A stretch of 64,000 bases of DNA, taken from NCBI GenBank assembly GCA_016861025.1, contig BOKO01000001.1, positions 124,001 through 188,000 of the forward strand, read 5' to 3'. Below, piece after piece: positions 20,616 to 30,498 of this stretch. The position numbers and the translations under genes were made by a program. Below the pieces are notes generated by a model. It did not search any database and was not told the DNA's origin. It saw only the letters and a list, made by a program, of their open reading frames with translations. Positions within the stretch are counted from its first letter, which is position 1. Each line of letters opens with the position of its first letter. The DNA is from Chloroflexota bacterium (lineage in GTDB: Bacteria; Chloroflexota; Anaerolineae; Caldilineales; Caldilineaceae).

Positions 20616-21695
20616 GTGTTGAAACTTGATTCATCTCACACGAATGGCTTGATGGTTGCTGCTGGTGGAGCTAGTGCAACGGCGTTGCGCCCGCGCCGGC
20701 TGCGGCGCAACACAACACTGCGGCGCATGGTGCGCGAGACGGCGCTCTCCCCAGCCGACTTTGTGGCGCCGCTCTTCGTCCGTCACGGGCGCGACCAACG
20801 CATTCCCATTGGCTCGATGCCAGGACAATTTCAGCTTTCTGTGGATCAGCTTGCCGCTGAGGCAAAGGAAATTGCCGATTTGGGCGTACCCGCCGTGATT
20901 CTCTTTGGCATTCCGGCGGCAAAGGATGCGTTGGGCAGCGACAACTACAACCCGGAAGGCATCGTGCCGCAGGCGATCCGGGCGATCAAGGACGTCGCGC
21001 CCGAGCTGGTGGTCATCTCCGACATGTGTTTTTGCGAATACACCGATCACGGTCACTGCGGTGTGATCAACATGCCGGGCGAGTTGCACTTTCATCCGCA
21101 CCTGCCCAAAGGCTACTTGCTCGACGCACCGACGCGTGAGTTGTTGGCGCGTGCTTCCGCCATCCACGCTGCGGCCGGCGCCGACATCATTGCGCCGTCG
21201 GGCATGGTCGATGGCATGGTGGCGGCGATTCGTAATGGGTTGGATGAGGCCGGCTTCGAGCATGTGGCGATCATGAGCTACGCGGTCAAATATGCCAGCG
21301 GCTTCTACGGCCCCTTCCGCGAGGCCGCCGAAAGCCCACCTGCCTTCGGCGACCGCAGCCAGTATCAGATGGATCCGGCCAACCGCCGCGAGGCATTTAA
21401 GGAAGCGGCGCTCGACGTGGCTGAAGGCGCCGATATGCTGATGGTCAAACCGGCGCTGCCCTATCTCGACATCCTGGCCGCGCTGCGCGAACTCTATCCG
21501 CTGCCGATGGCCGCCTACCAGGTGAGCGGCGAATATGCCATGCTCCACGCTGCCGCGGCCAATGGCTGGCTCGACCTGAAACGCTGTGCGCTGGAAAGCC
21601 TGACGGCGATCAAACGCGCCGGCGCCGATCTGATCCTGACCTATTTTGCAAAAGATGCTGCGAAGTGGGTTGTAGAACATGGATCAAGAGAATAG
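20616..21695 (+). CDS. hemB: Porphobilinogen synthase (delta-aminolevulinic acid dehydratase)
   Basis: Condenses two 5-aminolevulinates to porphobilinogen. Of the zinc-dependent type: the metal Cys motif reads D-M-C-F-C-E-Y-T-D-H-G-H-C-G. The Schiff-base lysines are in MSYAVKYASGFYGPF and MLMVKPALPYLD. AGGAGG lies just before GTG 20616 and TTG 20619; either may be used, and the reading frame is open further upstream without family similarity. Unlike its neighbours it does not overlap the preceding gene, being separated by the heptad array. Confidence 0.95.
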   Translation: MLKLDSSHTNGLMVAAGGASATALRPRRLRRNTTLRRMVRETALSPADFVAPLFVRHGRDQRIPIGSMPGQFQLSVDQLAAEAKEIADLGVPAVILFGIPAAKDALGSDNYNPEGIVPQAIRAIKDVAPELVVISDMCFCEYTDHGHCGVINMPGELHFHPHLPKGYLLDAPTRELLARASAIHAAAGADIIAPSGMVDGMVAAIRNGLDEAGFEHVAIMSYAVKYASGFYGPFREAAESPPAFGDRSQYQMDPANRREAFKEAALDVAEGADMLMVKPALPYLDILAALRELYPLPMAAYQVSGEYAMLHAAAANGWLDLKRCALESLTAIKRAGADLILTYFAKDAAKWVVEHGSRE

Positions 21696-21808
21696 GTGGA
21701 TTAGTGACGATACAGCATCAGGTGTGTAAGCAAGTCACGCCACCGATCCGATCATTCTCTTGATCAGTGTTCCACCGCCTTCCAATTTCACAACTCAAGA
21801 ACCAACTT

Positions 21809-22906
21809 ATGCCAGACATTACACTCAATCGCCCAATCCCTCAATCCCAAACTCCCACGCGTCCGCAACGCTTTCTCGCTGCGTGCCGCCGTGAGGCGGT
21901 CGATGCAACGCCGGTTTGGCTGATGCGGCAGGCTGGGCGCTATATGGCGGAATATCGTGAGCTGCGTCAGCGCTATACGATCCTGGAGATCATCAAGACG
22001 CCCGAACTGGCGTGCGAAGTGACGATGCAGCCGATCAACGCCTTCGACCTCGACGCCGCAATTATCTTTGCCGACATCCTGCCGCTGCTGCAGGGCATGG
22101 GGCTGCATCTGGAGTTTCTCAAGGGCGAGGGGCCGCATATCGACAATCCGGTGCGCACGCCCGCCGATGTCGATGCGCTGGTCGTGCGTCCGCCGGAGGA
22201 GACGCTCTGGTTCACGCTGGAGGCGATCAGGTTGGCGCGGCGCGAGCTCGACAGCCGCGGCCTGCCCTTGATCGGCTTTAGCGGCGCGCCCTTCACGCTG
22301 GCAGCCTACGCGGTCGAGGGCGGTGGCAGCAAGAACCATGTGCGCGTCAAGAGCTTGATGATGTCCGATCCGGGGACCTGGCGCATGTTGATGGAAAAGC
22401 TGAGCACCGTCGTCGGTGAATATTTGCTGGCGCAGGTGCGGGCAGGGGCGCAGGTCTTGCAGCTCTTCGACTCGTGGGTCGGCCAGCTCAGCCCGGACGA
22501 TTACCGGGCGCACGTGCTGCCCTGGAGCCGCCGCGCCATCGAGATCGCACGAGCTGGCGGCGCGCCGATCATCCATTTCGGTGCAGACACCGCCGGGCTG
22601 TTGCCGTCGATCCGCGAGGCGGGCGGCGACGTGATCGGCGTGGACTGGCGCATCGACCTCGATGCAGCGTGGCGACTGCTTGGCGAAGGCGTGGCGGTGC
22701 AGGGCAACCTTGATCCCGTGGCGCTCTTTGCGCCGTGGGAGCAATTGCAGCCACGCATCCAGCAAGTGCTCGACCGTGCACACGCAGTCGGTCGCCCCGG
22801 TCACATCTTCAACCTGGGTCACGGCATCCTGCCGCAGACGCCGGTGGAAAATGTGAAGCGGTTGGTTGAGTTCGTGCATGAGTATAGTCAGAGATTGGGA
22901 GAGTAG
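21809..22906 (+). CDS. hemE: Uroporphyrinogen decarboxylase
   Basis: Decarboxylates uroporphyrinogen III to coproporphyrinogen III. Signatures are TPVWLMRQAGRYMAEYRELR at the N-terminus, AIIFADILPLLQGMG, GFSGAPFTLAAYAVEGGGSK, and NLGHGILPQTPVENVKRLVE near the end. About 365 residues, as usual. The start at 21809 removes an unconserved N-terminal stretch of an open frame from 21767. The final codons R-L-G-E and the TAG stop lie within a long inverted repeat built from GAGATTG units. Confidence 0.95.
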   Translation: MPDITLNRPIPQSQTPTRPQRFLAACRREAVDATPVWLMRQAGRYMAEYRELRQRYTILEIIKTPELACEVTMQPINAFDLDAAIIFADILPLLQGMGLHLEFLKGEGPHIDNPVRTPADVDALVVRPPEETLWFTLEAIRLARRELDSRGLPLIGFSGAPFTLAAYAVEGGGSKNHVRVKSLMMSDPGTWRMLMEKLSTVVGEYLLAQVRAGAQVLQLFDSWVGQLSPDDYRAHVLPWSRRAIEIARAGGAPIIHFGADTAGLLPSIREAGGDVIGVDWRIDLDAAWRLLGEGVAVQGNLDPVALFAPWEQLQPRIQQVLDRAHAVGRPGHIFNLGHGILPQTPVENVKRLVEFVHEYSQRLGE

Positions 22907-22967
22907 AGATTGGAGATTGGGTAATGCCTGAAGCACACAATCACCCAATCTCCAATCTCTACTCTCC
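22898..22967. repeat. Perfect 25-bp inverted repeat made of AGATTGG heptads, overlapping the hemE stop
   Basis: Arms 22898-22922 and 22943-22967 are perfectly complementary and contain tandem AGATTGG units. The loop is 20 bases. The left arm contains the hemE stop codon. The hairpin could terminate or protect transcripts between hemE and hemL. Confidence 0.85.
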
Positions 22968-22996
22968 AGTCTCCTTCAAACTTGAGAGATTTTCCA

Positions 22997-24298
22997 ATGG
23001 ACACGACAAAATCCGAACAACTTTTTGCCGCTGCGCAACAGGTGACGCCGGGTGGGGTGAACAGCCCGGTGCGCGCCTTTCGCAGCGTGGGCGGGACGCC
23101 GCGCTTTATCGAGCGCGGGGCAGGGCCGTATGTGTGGGACGCCGACGGCAACCGGTACATCGACTATGTGCTCTCATGGGGACCGCTGACGCTGGGACAC
23201 GCGCACCCCGCGGTGGTGGCCGCGATCCAGGCGGCGGCGACGCGAGGGACTAGCTACGGCGCGCCAACTGCGCTGGAGACCGAACTGGCGCAACTGGTCA
23301 TCGATCTCGCACCGTCGGTGGAGATGGTGCGCTTTGTCAACAGCGGCACCGAGGCGACGATGAGCGCGCTGCGGCTGGCGCGCGCTTATACGGGGCGCGC
23401 CAAGTTCGTGAAGTTCAGTGGCTGCTACCACGGCCACGCCGATATGCTGTTGGTGCAGGCGGGCAGCGGCGTCGCCACGCTGGGTCTGCCCGACTCGCCC
23501 GGCGTGCCTGCCGCCACCGCCGCCGATACGCTGATCGCGCCCTTCAACGACCTGGCTGCAGTCGAACGGCTCTTCGACGCCAATCCAGGGCAGATTGCGG
23601 GCGTCATCGTCGAACCGATTGCGGCCAACATCGGCTTTGTGCTGCCAGCGGACGGTTTCCTGGCCGGGCTGCAAAGCCTGTGCCGCGCCCACGGCGCGCT
23701 CTTCATCCTCGACGAAGTGATGACCGGTTTCCGCGCAAGTCTGGGGGGGGCGCAGGCGCTGTGGGGTCTCGACCCCGACCTGACCTGTCTGGGCAAGGTG
23801 ATCGGCGGGGGACTGCCGGTCGGCGCGTATGCGGGCAAGCGTGCGATCATGCAGATGGTGGCGCCAGCCGGCCCGATGTATCAAGCTGGCACACTCTCCG
23901 GCAATCCGCTGGCGATGACGGCCGGCATTGTCACCTTGCGCGAGCTGGTCAAGCCGGGCGTCTTTGAGGGCATCGCAGCGGCCACGAGAAAGCTTGTCGA
24001 TGGCATTCAGGAAATCGCAGAGAAACATGCCGTCCCGATCCAGGCCGGTCACACCGGCTCAATGTTCGGTTTCTACTTTCTGAAATCGCCCGGCCGCGTA
24101 ATCACCGACTATGCGACGGCGAAAGAGCACGCCGATCCGGTGCGTTACGGGCGCTTCTTCCATGCGATGCTCGAACGAGGCGTCTACTTTGCGCCGAGCC
24201 AGTTTGAGGCAGGCTTTGTCTCCAGCGCGCACGACGAAGGAGTGATTGGGGCGACGCTGAGGGCGGTTGAAGAAGGGATGGAGAGATTAGGAGATTAA
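22997..24298 (+). CDS. hemL: Glutamate-1-semialdehyde 2,1-aminomutase
   Basis: PLP enzyme converting glutamate-1-semialdehyde to 5-aminolevulinate, the product partner of HemA. Motifs are TPGGVNSPVRAF, FVNSGTEATMSALRLAR, CYHGHAD, ILDEVMTGFR, and the PLP lysine in LGKVIGGGLPVGAY. The 433-residue length is typical. The last residues R-L-G-D and the TAA stop are encoded by a GAGATTA repeat, closely paralleling hemE. Confidence 0.96.
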   Translation: MDTTKSEQLFAAAQQVTPGGVNSPVRAFRSVGGTPRFIERGAGPYVWDADGNRYIDYVLSWGPLTLGHAHPAVVAAIQAAATRGTSYGAPTALETELAQLVIDLAPSVEMVRFVNSGTEATMSALRLARAYTGRAKFVKFSGCYHGHADMLLVQAGSGVATLGLPDSPGVPAATAADTLIAPFNDLAAVERLFDANPGQIAGVIVEPIAANIGFVLPADGFLAGLQSLCRAHGALFILDEVMTGFRASLGGAQALWGLDPDLTCLGKVIGGGLPVGAYAGKRAIMQMVAPAGPMYQAGTLSGNPLAMTAGIVTLRELVKPGVFEGIAAATRKLVDGIQEIAEKHAVPIQAGHTGSMFGFYFLKSPGRVITDYATAKEHADPVRYGRFFHAMLERGVYFAPSQFEAGFVSSAHDEGVIGATLRAVEEGMERLGD

Positions 24299-24377
24299 GA
24301 GACTGGAGATTGGAGATTTGGTGGGGTTTCGGTCAGGATCGTAAATCTCTCAATCGCCCAATCTCTAATCTCCAATT
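24283..24377. repeat. GAGATTN heptad inverted repeat between hemL and hemY
   Basis: Left part has GAGATTA, GGAGATTA, AGAGACTG, GAGATTG and GAGATTT in tandem, starting inside the hemL 3' end. The right part (from about 24343) carries the imperfect reverse complement ending AATCTCCAATT, 13 bases before the hemY ATG. Confidence 0.7.
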
Positions 24378-24390
24378 CGAAGGAACAACA

Positions 24391-25806
24391 ATGCAATCAA
24401 CAACTCATTTTCCCGTCGCCATCATTGGCGGAGGGATCGCCGGGCTGAGCGCGGCGTGGCATCTGCAGAAAGCCGGGATCGACTACATAGTGCTGGAACA
24501 GGACGCACGTTGGGGCGGCAAGATTCGCACTGACGTAGTGACCGGTTACGGCGACGCGCCCTTCATCGTAGAGGGCGGCCCGGATTCGTTCATCACGCAG
24601 AAACCGTGGGGCGCAGCGCTGGCGCGCGAGTTGGGGTTAGGCGAGACGCTGATCGGAACCAACGAACAGCTCAAGCAGACTTACGTGCTCAACAAAGGCA
24701 GGGCGACGCCGCTGCCCGACGGCGTGTTGATGATCGTGCCGACCAAATTCAAGCCCTTCATCTTCTCACCGCTGATTTCGCCGTGGGGCAAGCTGCGCAT
24801 GGGCATGGATCTGTTCATCCCGCCGCGCAAGGATAACTGTGATGAGACGCTGGCTGAGTTTGTGCGCCGGCGACTGGGCAGTGAGGCGCTCGACAAGATC
24901 GCCGAGCCGCTGATGTCGGGCATCTACAACGCCGAGGCCGACAAGCAGAGCGTGCTGGCGACCTTCCCGCGCTTCCGCGAGCTGGAACAGAAATACGGCA
25001 GCCTCACTAAAGGGATGCTGGCGGCGCAGCGAGCGCGGCAACAAAGCGCGGCCGGCGCATCGCCCAACAGCAAACCGATGTCTTTCTTCGTCACGCCCAA
25101 AGCCGGCGTCGAGGCGATGGTGGATGCGCTGCGGACACAACTCACCGGCGAGCTGCGGCTGGGCGCAGGCGTCGCGGCGCTGGAACCGATCGCCGGCGGC
25201 TATCGGTTATACCTGACCGACGGCGCCGAAGTGCGCGCCAGCCAGGTGATCCTGGCGGCGCCGGCGTTTGTCGCCGGCCAGTTGCTGCGCCCGCTGGCGC
25301 CGGACGCAGCCGACCTGCTCGACGGTATCCGCTACGTCAGCACCGGCACGATCTCGCTGGCTTTCCGCAGCGCCGACGCCCCCAACCCGCTCAACGGCTA
25401 TGGCCTGGTGATCCCGATGAGCGAGCGCCGGCCGATCAATGCGATCACGCTCAACTCGGTCAAGTTCGCTCATCGTGCGCCGGACAATCATCTGCTGCTG
25501 CGCGCCTTCTTTGGCGGTTCGCGCAGCCCGCAGTCGATGGAGCTAGATGACGCTGCGCTCTACGCCACCGTGCGCCGTGAACTGGACGCGCTGCTGGGCA
25601 TCGCCGCCGAACCGCTCTTTCACCGCATCCACCGCTGGCGTCGCTCCAACCCGCAGTACGACGTGGGGCATCTGGAGCGGGTCGCCGCCATCGAGCGCGC
25701 CTTACCGCCGGGCGTCCACGTGGCGGGCAGCGCCTATCGCGGGGTGGGCATTCCCGATTGCGTCAAGTCGGGGATGGATGCAGTGGGGCGCGTGGCAGCG
25801 GCGTGA
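24391..25806 (+). CDS. hemY: Oxygen-dependent coproporphyrinogen III/protoporphyrinogen oxidase
   Basis: FAD flavoprotein oxidising coproporphyrinogen III to coproporphyrin III (CgoX role, inferred from the hemH/hemQ partners). The dinucleotide motif is IIGGGIAGLSAAWHL. The family signatures VEGGPDSFITQKPWG, IAEPLMSGIYNAEADKQS and the C-terminal YRGVGIPDCVKSG are present. The start at 24391 has AAGGAAC upstream. Length is 471 residues. Last gene of the heme cluster. Confidence 0.94.
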   Translation: MQSTTHFPVAIIGGGIAGLSAAWHLQKAGIDYIVLEQDARWGGKIRTDVVTGYGDAPFIVEGGPDSFITQKPWGAALARELGLGETLIGTNEQLKQTYVLNKGRATPLPDGVLMIVPTKFKPFIFSPLISPWGKLRMGMDLFIPPRKDNCDETLAEFVRRRLGSEALDKIAEPLMSGIYNAEADKQSVLATFPRFRELEQKYGSLTKGMLAAQRARQQSAAGASPNSKPMSFFVTPKAGVEAMVDALRTQLTGELRLGAGVAALEPIAGGYRLYLTDGAEVRASQVILAAPAFVAGQLLRPLAPDAADLLDGIRYVSTGTISLAFRSADAPNPLNGYGLVIPMSERRPINAITLNSVKFAHRAPDNHLLLRAFFGGSRSPQSMELDDAALYATVRRELDALLGIAAEPLFHRIHRWRRSNPQYDVGHLERVAAIERALPPGVHVAGSAYRGVGIPDCVKSGMDAVGRVAAA

Positions 25807-25811
25807 GGTGG

Positions 25812-26008
25812 TCTGCAAAGCCGCGCAGATTCGTTGCGAACTGGCGCGCAAGGGCATGCCGATCGGCTACTATGACACGTTGATTGCTGCCCATGCGCGT
25901 TCGCTCGACGTGACGCTGGTGACGCACAACACGCGTGAATTGGGTCGCGTCGATGGCCTGCGCATTGAAAATTGGGCGCTGGATGCGGGCGAAGGTGCGC
26001 AACCCTGA
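25812..26008 (+). pseudogene. VapC-type PIN toxin remnant (C-terminal part only)
   Basis: The frame encodes the last third of a VapC ribonuclease: GMPIGYYDTLIAAHARSLD with the conserved Asp, then LVTHNTRELGRVDGLRIENW. The N-terminal half with the first catalytic Asp is missing, replaced by the hemY 3' end, and no antitoxin gene is present. A decayed toxin-antitoxin relic. Confidence 0.8.
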
Positions 26009-26084
26009 TACATCCGCGGTGTTCTACAACTGACAAGATAGTTGCCTGGATAGCAAAATCATCCGAAATAAAGGAGAGCGATTC

Positions 26085-26888
26085 ATGGGTTTGTTTAGCG
26101 GGAAGAAGGGGCTGGTTTTTGGCGTCGCCAACAAGAACTCGATTGCGTGGGGCATTGCACAGGCGCTGCACGCCGAGGGCGCCGAGTTGGGCTTCAGCTA
26201 CGCCGGCGAAATTCTCAAAAAGCGCGTCGAGCCGTTGGCGGAGAGCATCGGGGCGACGTTTGTGGAGGAGTGCGACGTGACCGATGACGACGCTATCGAC
26301 GCCCTGTTCGTCAAAGTTGCCGACCACTTTGGCAAGATCGACTTCCTGGTGCATTCGATCGCCTTTGCGCCGAGCGAGGAACTGGGCGGGCGCTTCGTCG
26401 ACACCAGCCGCAACGGCTTTCGGATTGCGCTCGACGTGAGCTGCTATAGCCTGATCGCGCTCGCCAAACGCGCCCGCCCGCTGATGACCGACGGCGGCGC
26501 CATGGTGACGATGACCTACTTCGGCGCCGAAAAGGTGACGCCCAACTACAATGTCATGGGTGTGGCAAAGGCTGCGCTTGAAGCCTCCGTGCGCTATCTG
26601 GCGTGGGATTTGGGCAAAGACCGAATCCGCGTCAACGCCATCAGCGCCGGCCCGATCAAGACGCTGGCTGCGTCGGGCGTGAGCGGCTTCCGCAAGAGCC
26701 TCAGCTACGTGGGGCAGGTGGCGCCGATGGGCAACGTCGATCAAGAGGATGTCGGGCAGGCGGCCGTCTTCCTGTTAAGCGACCACGCCACGCGCATCAC
26801 CGGCGAGGTGCTCTACGTGGACGGCGGCTATAACATCATGGGCGCACCGGATCCATCGTTGATGGGCGGCGAGAATAAAGTCGAGTAA
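26085..26888 (+). CDS. fabI: Enoyl-[acyl-carrier-protein] reductase (NADH)
   Basis: Last reductive step of the fatty acid elongation cycle. Short-chain-dehydrogenase fold with the FabI-type nucleotide motif GVANKNSIAWGIA, HSIAFAP, and the catalytic Y-x6-K in YNVMGVAKAALE. SAGPIKTLAASG and YVDGGYNIMG follow. The 267 residues are typical. AAGGAG lies 10 bases before the ATG. It stands alone after the heme cluster, with its own terminator. Confidence 0.96.
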   Translation: MGLFSGKKGLVFGVANKNSIAWGIAQALHAEGAELGFSYAGEILKKRVEPLAESIGATFVEECDVTDDDAIDALFVKVADHFGKIDFLVHSIAFAPSEELGGRFVDTSRNGFRIALDVSCYSLIALAKRARPLMTDGGAMVTMTYFGAEKVTPNYNVMGVAKAALEASVRYLAWDLGKDRIRVNAISAGPIKTLAASGVSGFRKSLSYVGQVAPMGNVDQEDVGQAAVFLLSDHATRITGEVLYVDGGYNIMGAPDPSLMGGENKVE

Positions 26889-26895
26889 AAGTGAA

Positions 26896-26938
26896 GACCC
26901 ACAACCTTATTGCCCTTCGACACTACAGGTTGTGGGTC
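26896..26938. terminator. Bidirectional terminator between fabI and tRNA-Asp
   Basis: GACCCACAACCT (26896-26907) pairs perfectly with AGGTTGTGGGTC (26927-26938). A CTCTTT tract follows on the plus strand. It lies between converging transcripts. Confidence 0.8.
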
Positions 26939-26952
26939 TCTTTGCGTATATA

Positions 26953-27027
<75 letters not shown>

Positions 27028-27121
27028 TCACCGAACTGTTCGCACAATTCGATGGTGGGAAGCATATCATGCGGGGGGACCGCTGTCAAATCAGATGGGT
27101 CTTTGTGGGCGCACAGGCTGT

Positions 27122-27658
<537 letters not shown>

Positions 27659-27866
27659 GTTCACCTCGCAGAGTAATCAAAGCATGTAATTCAAGTCGGC
27701 GTCCGTCGTTTTGACCTAGAGGCAAGCAGGCGCCCATCGAAACCGAACATTATACGATCAGCATGATTTTTGATACACTCAACATAGCCGACGGTTGTTC
27801 TGGTTGGCTGTTGGCGACCATCCGGTAATCACAATCTGACATCACACACAAAGAAGATGGAAACCT

Positions 27867-29519
27867 ATGCAGCGACTTTCCTGCACACCCACCTTGATTT
27901 TGCATAACGCTCGCGTCTACACACAGGACGCTGCACTACCCTGGGCGCAGGCTGTAGCGATGGGCGACGGTCGCATCCTGGCAGTTGGCGCCGATGATGA
28001 AGTTTTGGCGTTGGGTGACGCCACAACGCAACGCATCGACGCCGGCGGGCGGCTGGTCTTGCCTGGCCTGTGCGACGCTCACATTCACCTCTCGCACTAT
28101 GCATTGGGGCTGCGCGAGGTGCGGCTGGCGGGGGCGCGCTCGCGCAGCGAAATGCTTGATCGCATCCGGGAAGCAGCCGCACGCACGACGCCAGGCGCCT
28201 GGATCGTCGGGCAGGGTTGGAATGAGAGCCGTTGGGGCGACACCGACTTCCCCACCGCCGTCGAGATCGACGCCGCCACCGGCGCCGATTCGCCTGCTAT
28301 CTTCTATCGCAGCGATATGCATAGCGCTGTGGTCAACTCGGCGGCGTTGCGGCTGGCAGGCGTCACCGCAGCGACGCCGAACCCGCCGGGAGGTGTGATC
28401 GACCGCGATGTTAGCGGACAGCCGACCGGTTTCTTACGCGAGCTTGCCATCGACCTGGTGTCCAGGCATATCCCGCCGCCGACTGCCACCGAACACGATG
28501 CTGCGCTTGTGGACGGCATCGCAACGTTGCATCGTCTGGGGATTACGGCGGTGCATGCACAGCGCATCAAGGACGGCGACGACGGGCCACGCGAATGGGC
28601 AAGCCTGCTGCGGCTGCGCGAGGCAGGAAAGTTGCATCTGCGCGTCGCCTGCAACGTCGCCGCACACGAAATGGTGCATCTGGCCGGCTTGGGGCTGCGC
28701 ACCGGCTTTGGCGATGACTATTTGCGCATCGGCCATGTGAAGGTGTTCGCCGACGGTAGCCTGGGAAGTCGAACCGCCTGGGTGCTGACGCCCTTTGTCA
28801 AGCTCACCCCGCAGGAGAGCGACAACTTCGGCGTCTGTGTCACTCCGCCGGAGCAGATGGCCGCCGAATTCCGCCGTGCGGTCGAGCTGGGCTTCCCAAT
28901 CAGCGTACACGCCATCGGCGACCGCGCTAACCGCGTCGTGCTCGACATCTTCGAGGAACTGGCAGGGAGCGCACCGGCGCCGGCGATTCCGCACCGCATC
29001 GAGCACGTGCAGATTATCGACCCGACTGACCTGCTGCGATTGGCGCAGCTTGGCGTGACGGCCAGCGTGCAGCCGATCCACGCCACCGACGACATGGACA
29101 CCGCCGACCTGTTCTTGGGTGAGCGCGGCGCGCACATGTACAACTTCCGCTCGTTGATCGAGAGCGGCGCGCTGGTCGCCTTCGGCAGCGATGCGCCGGT
29201 CGCCGACCCGAACCCGTTGGTGGGCATCCATGCGGCGTTGGTGCGCCAACGGACGGAACGCCTGCCTGCGCCGTCGTGGTATGAGGGCGAATGTATTTCG
29301 CTGGAACAGGCGATTTACGCGTATACGCTTGGTGCAGCGCGCGCCGCTGGTTGGGAGCGAGAAATTGGGAGCATCACGCCGGGCAAACGCGCCGACGTCA
29401 CTGTACTCGATCAGAATCTGTTCGCGCTGAGTGTTGAAAAGATCAAGGCAGGCGCTGTAGCGGCGACATCGGTCGTCATGACCATTTTCGATGGAAAGGT
29501 TGTCGCTAACGCACTCTAA
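27867..29519 (+). CDS. Amidohydrolase family 3 (YtcJ-like) metal-dependent hydrolase
   Basis: A 550-residue cytoplasmic hydrolase with the TIM-barrel amidohydrolase pattern. It has the N-terminal beta-sandwich start LILHNARVYTQD, metal-binding DAHIHL, GQGWNESRW, KVFADGSLGSRTA, the metal His in ISVHAIGDRAN and HRIEHVQI, and the Asp in AFGSDAPV. The C-terminus (GSITPGKRADVTVLD) is typical. YtcJ-type proteins act on N-substituted or formamide-like compounds; the substrate here is unknown. Its last 14 bases overlap the convergent minus-strand gene. Confidence 0.88.
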   Translation: MQRLSCTPTLILHNARVYTQDAALPWAQAVAMGDGRILAVGADDEVLALGDATTQRIDAGGRLVLPGLCDAHIHLSHYALGLREVRLAGARSRSEMLDRIREAAARTTPGAWIVGQGWNESRWGDTDFPTAVEIDAATGADSPAIFYRSDMHSAVVNSAALRLAGVTAATPNPPGGVIDRDVSGQPTGFLRELAIDLVSRHIPPPTATEHDAALVDGIATLHRLGITAVHAQRIKDGDDGPREWASLLRLREAGKLHLRVACNVAAHEMVHLAGLGLRTGFGDDYLRIGHVKVFADGSLGSRTAWVLTPFVKLTPQESDNFGVCVTPPEQMAAEFRRAVELGFPISVHAIGDRANRVVLDIFEELAGSAPAPAIPHRIEHVQIIDPTDLLRLAQLGVTASVQPIHATDDMDTADLFLGERGAHMYNFRSLIESGALVAFGSDAPVADPNPLVGIHAALVRQRTERLPAPSWYEGECISLEQAIYAYTLGAARAAGWEREIGSITPGKRADVTVLDQNLFALSVEKIKAGAVAATSVVMTIFDGKVVANAL

Positions 29520-30498
29520 CGTCGCTCATATCGATGCCGATGATGGGGGGTGGCGTTGTTGACAGTGGTTCTGGCGGCAGTTCGCTGGAACATGAAACTT
29601 GCGGATCCGCCGCAACGCAATCAACGGTGATCATCGGCAGGTAGATTTGCGTTGCTCCGTTCATCACACCGTGACGTCCGAGCAAGATCAGCGGCATGAA
29701 CACTTTCCTGCCATCAAAGACGGGCGTTGGCGAAGGAATCGTTCCCGGAATGGTTCCCGGAATCGTTCCAGGAATCGTTGGACTTGGAAGCAGGGTGGGC
29801 AATGGCTCAACGGTCACTGTCGGTTGGACAGTGGCCGTTGGTTGCATAGTTGGCGCAGGTGTAGGCGTGGCGGTTGAGATTGGGGTCTGAACAGGGGAAT
29901 TCGCAGTGATCAGCACCGATCCATCGATGAATACGCCCTGGGCTGCCGTCCCACTGGATGTGCTTAAGCTAGGTTGGGGCGATTGTGAAAAGCGCACATA
30001 CGCCGTGACCGACTCGCCGGCGACAGGTATGCAGAGCGATCCCAGGCGAATAGTCACCACAAGCTGATCAGGAAATGCGGCAAAAGGCGGTGAGTAATCC
30101 ACGATCATGATGTCGATTTCGCCGTCGACGTCGCTTCCGTCGAATGTAGCCGAAATCGAAAAGTGGTTTGGAACATTGAAAAGCAAATTGTCTGGAATAC
30201 CATTCCGGTCAGCATCCACTGGATCGAAAAACAGGCAGGTATGGTCGTAGTCAATTGAGAACAACATGCCGCTGATCCGAAGCCCGTTGCTGATAAATTG
30301 GACCGGAACCAGCGCACCTCCCTGGCTGTTGACTGGAACATTGCTGTGTATTTGCAAGACACTGTTTGCCGCAGGCATCATCGTAGCAACCGCCGGCGTC
30401 TGGTTGAGAGACGCCAGCACCATGATGACAATGGCGGACATTGCATAGAGCAGTGAACGCTGCATTGTCGCAATGAGAGAGAACAAATGATCAGCCAT
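29506..30498 (-). CDS. Secreted cohesin-domain protein with Thr/Pro linker
   Basis: About 330 residues: an N-terminal hydrophobic signal, one cohesin-like beta-sandwich (about 50-200) with the pattern FSIDYDHTCLFFDPVDADRNGIPDNLLF, then a Pro/Thr linker. The linker includes a tandem P-G-T-I repeat encoded by 12-bp DNA repeats. A C-terminal region contains two hydrophobic motifs (FMPLILLGRHG and YLPMITVDC). It follows the larger cohesin/dockerin gene on the same strand by 194 bp. Ligand and surface attachment are unknown. The start is uncertain, as no clear Shine-Dalgarno is seen; a Met 12 codons later could also be used. Confidence 0.7.
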   Translation of the reverse strand: MADHLFSLIATMQRSLLYAMSAIVIMVLASLNQTPAVATMMPAANSVLQIHSNVPVNSQGGALVPVQFISNGLRISGMLFSIDYDHTCLFFDPVDADRNGIPDNLLFNVPNHFSISATFDGSDVDGEIDIMIVDYSPPFAAFPDQLVVTIRLGSLCIPVAGESVTAYVRFSQSPQPSLSTSSGTAAQGVFIDGSVLITANSPVQTPISTATPTPAPTMQPTATVQPTVTVEPLPTLLPSPTIPGTIPGTIPGTIPSPTPVFDGRKVFMPLILLGRHGVMNGATQIYLPMITVDCVAADPQVSCSSELPPEPLSTTPPPIIGIDMSDVRVR

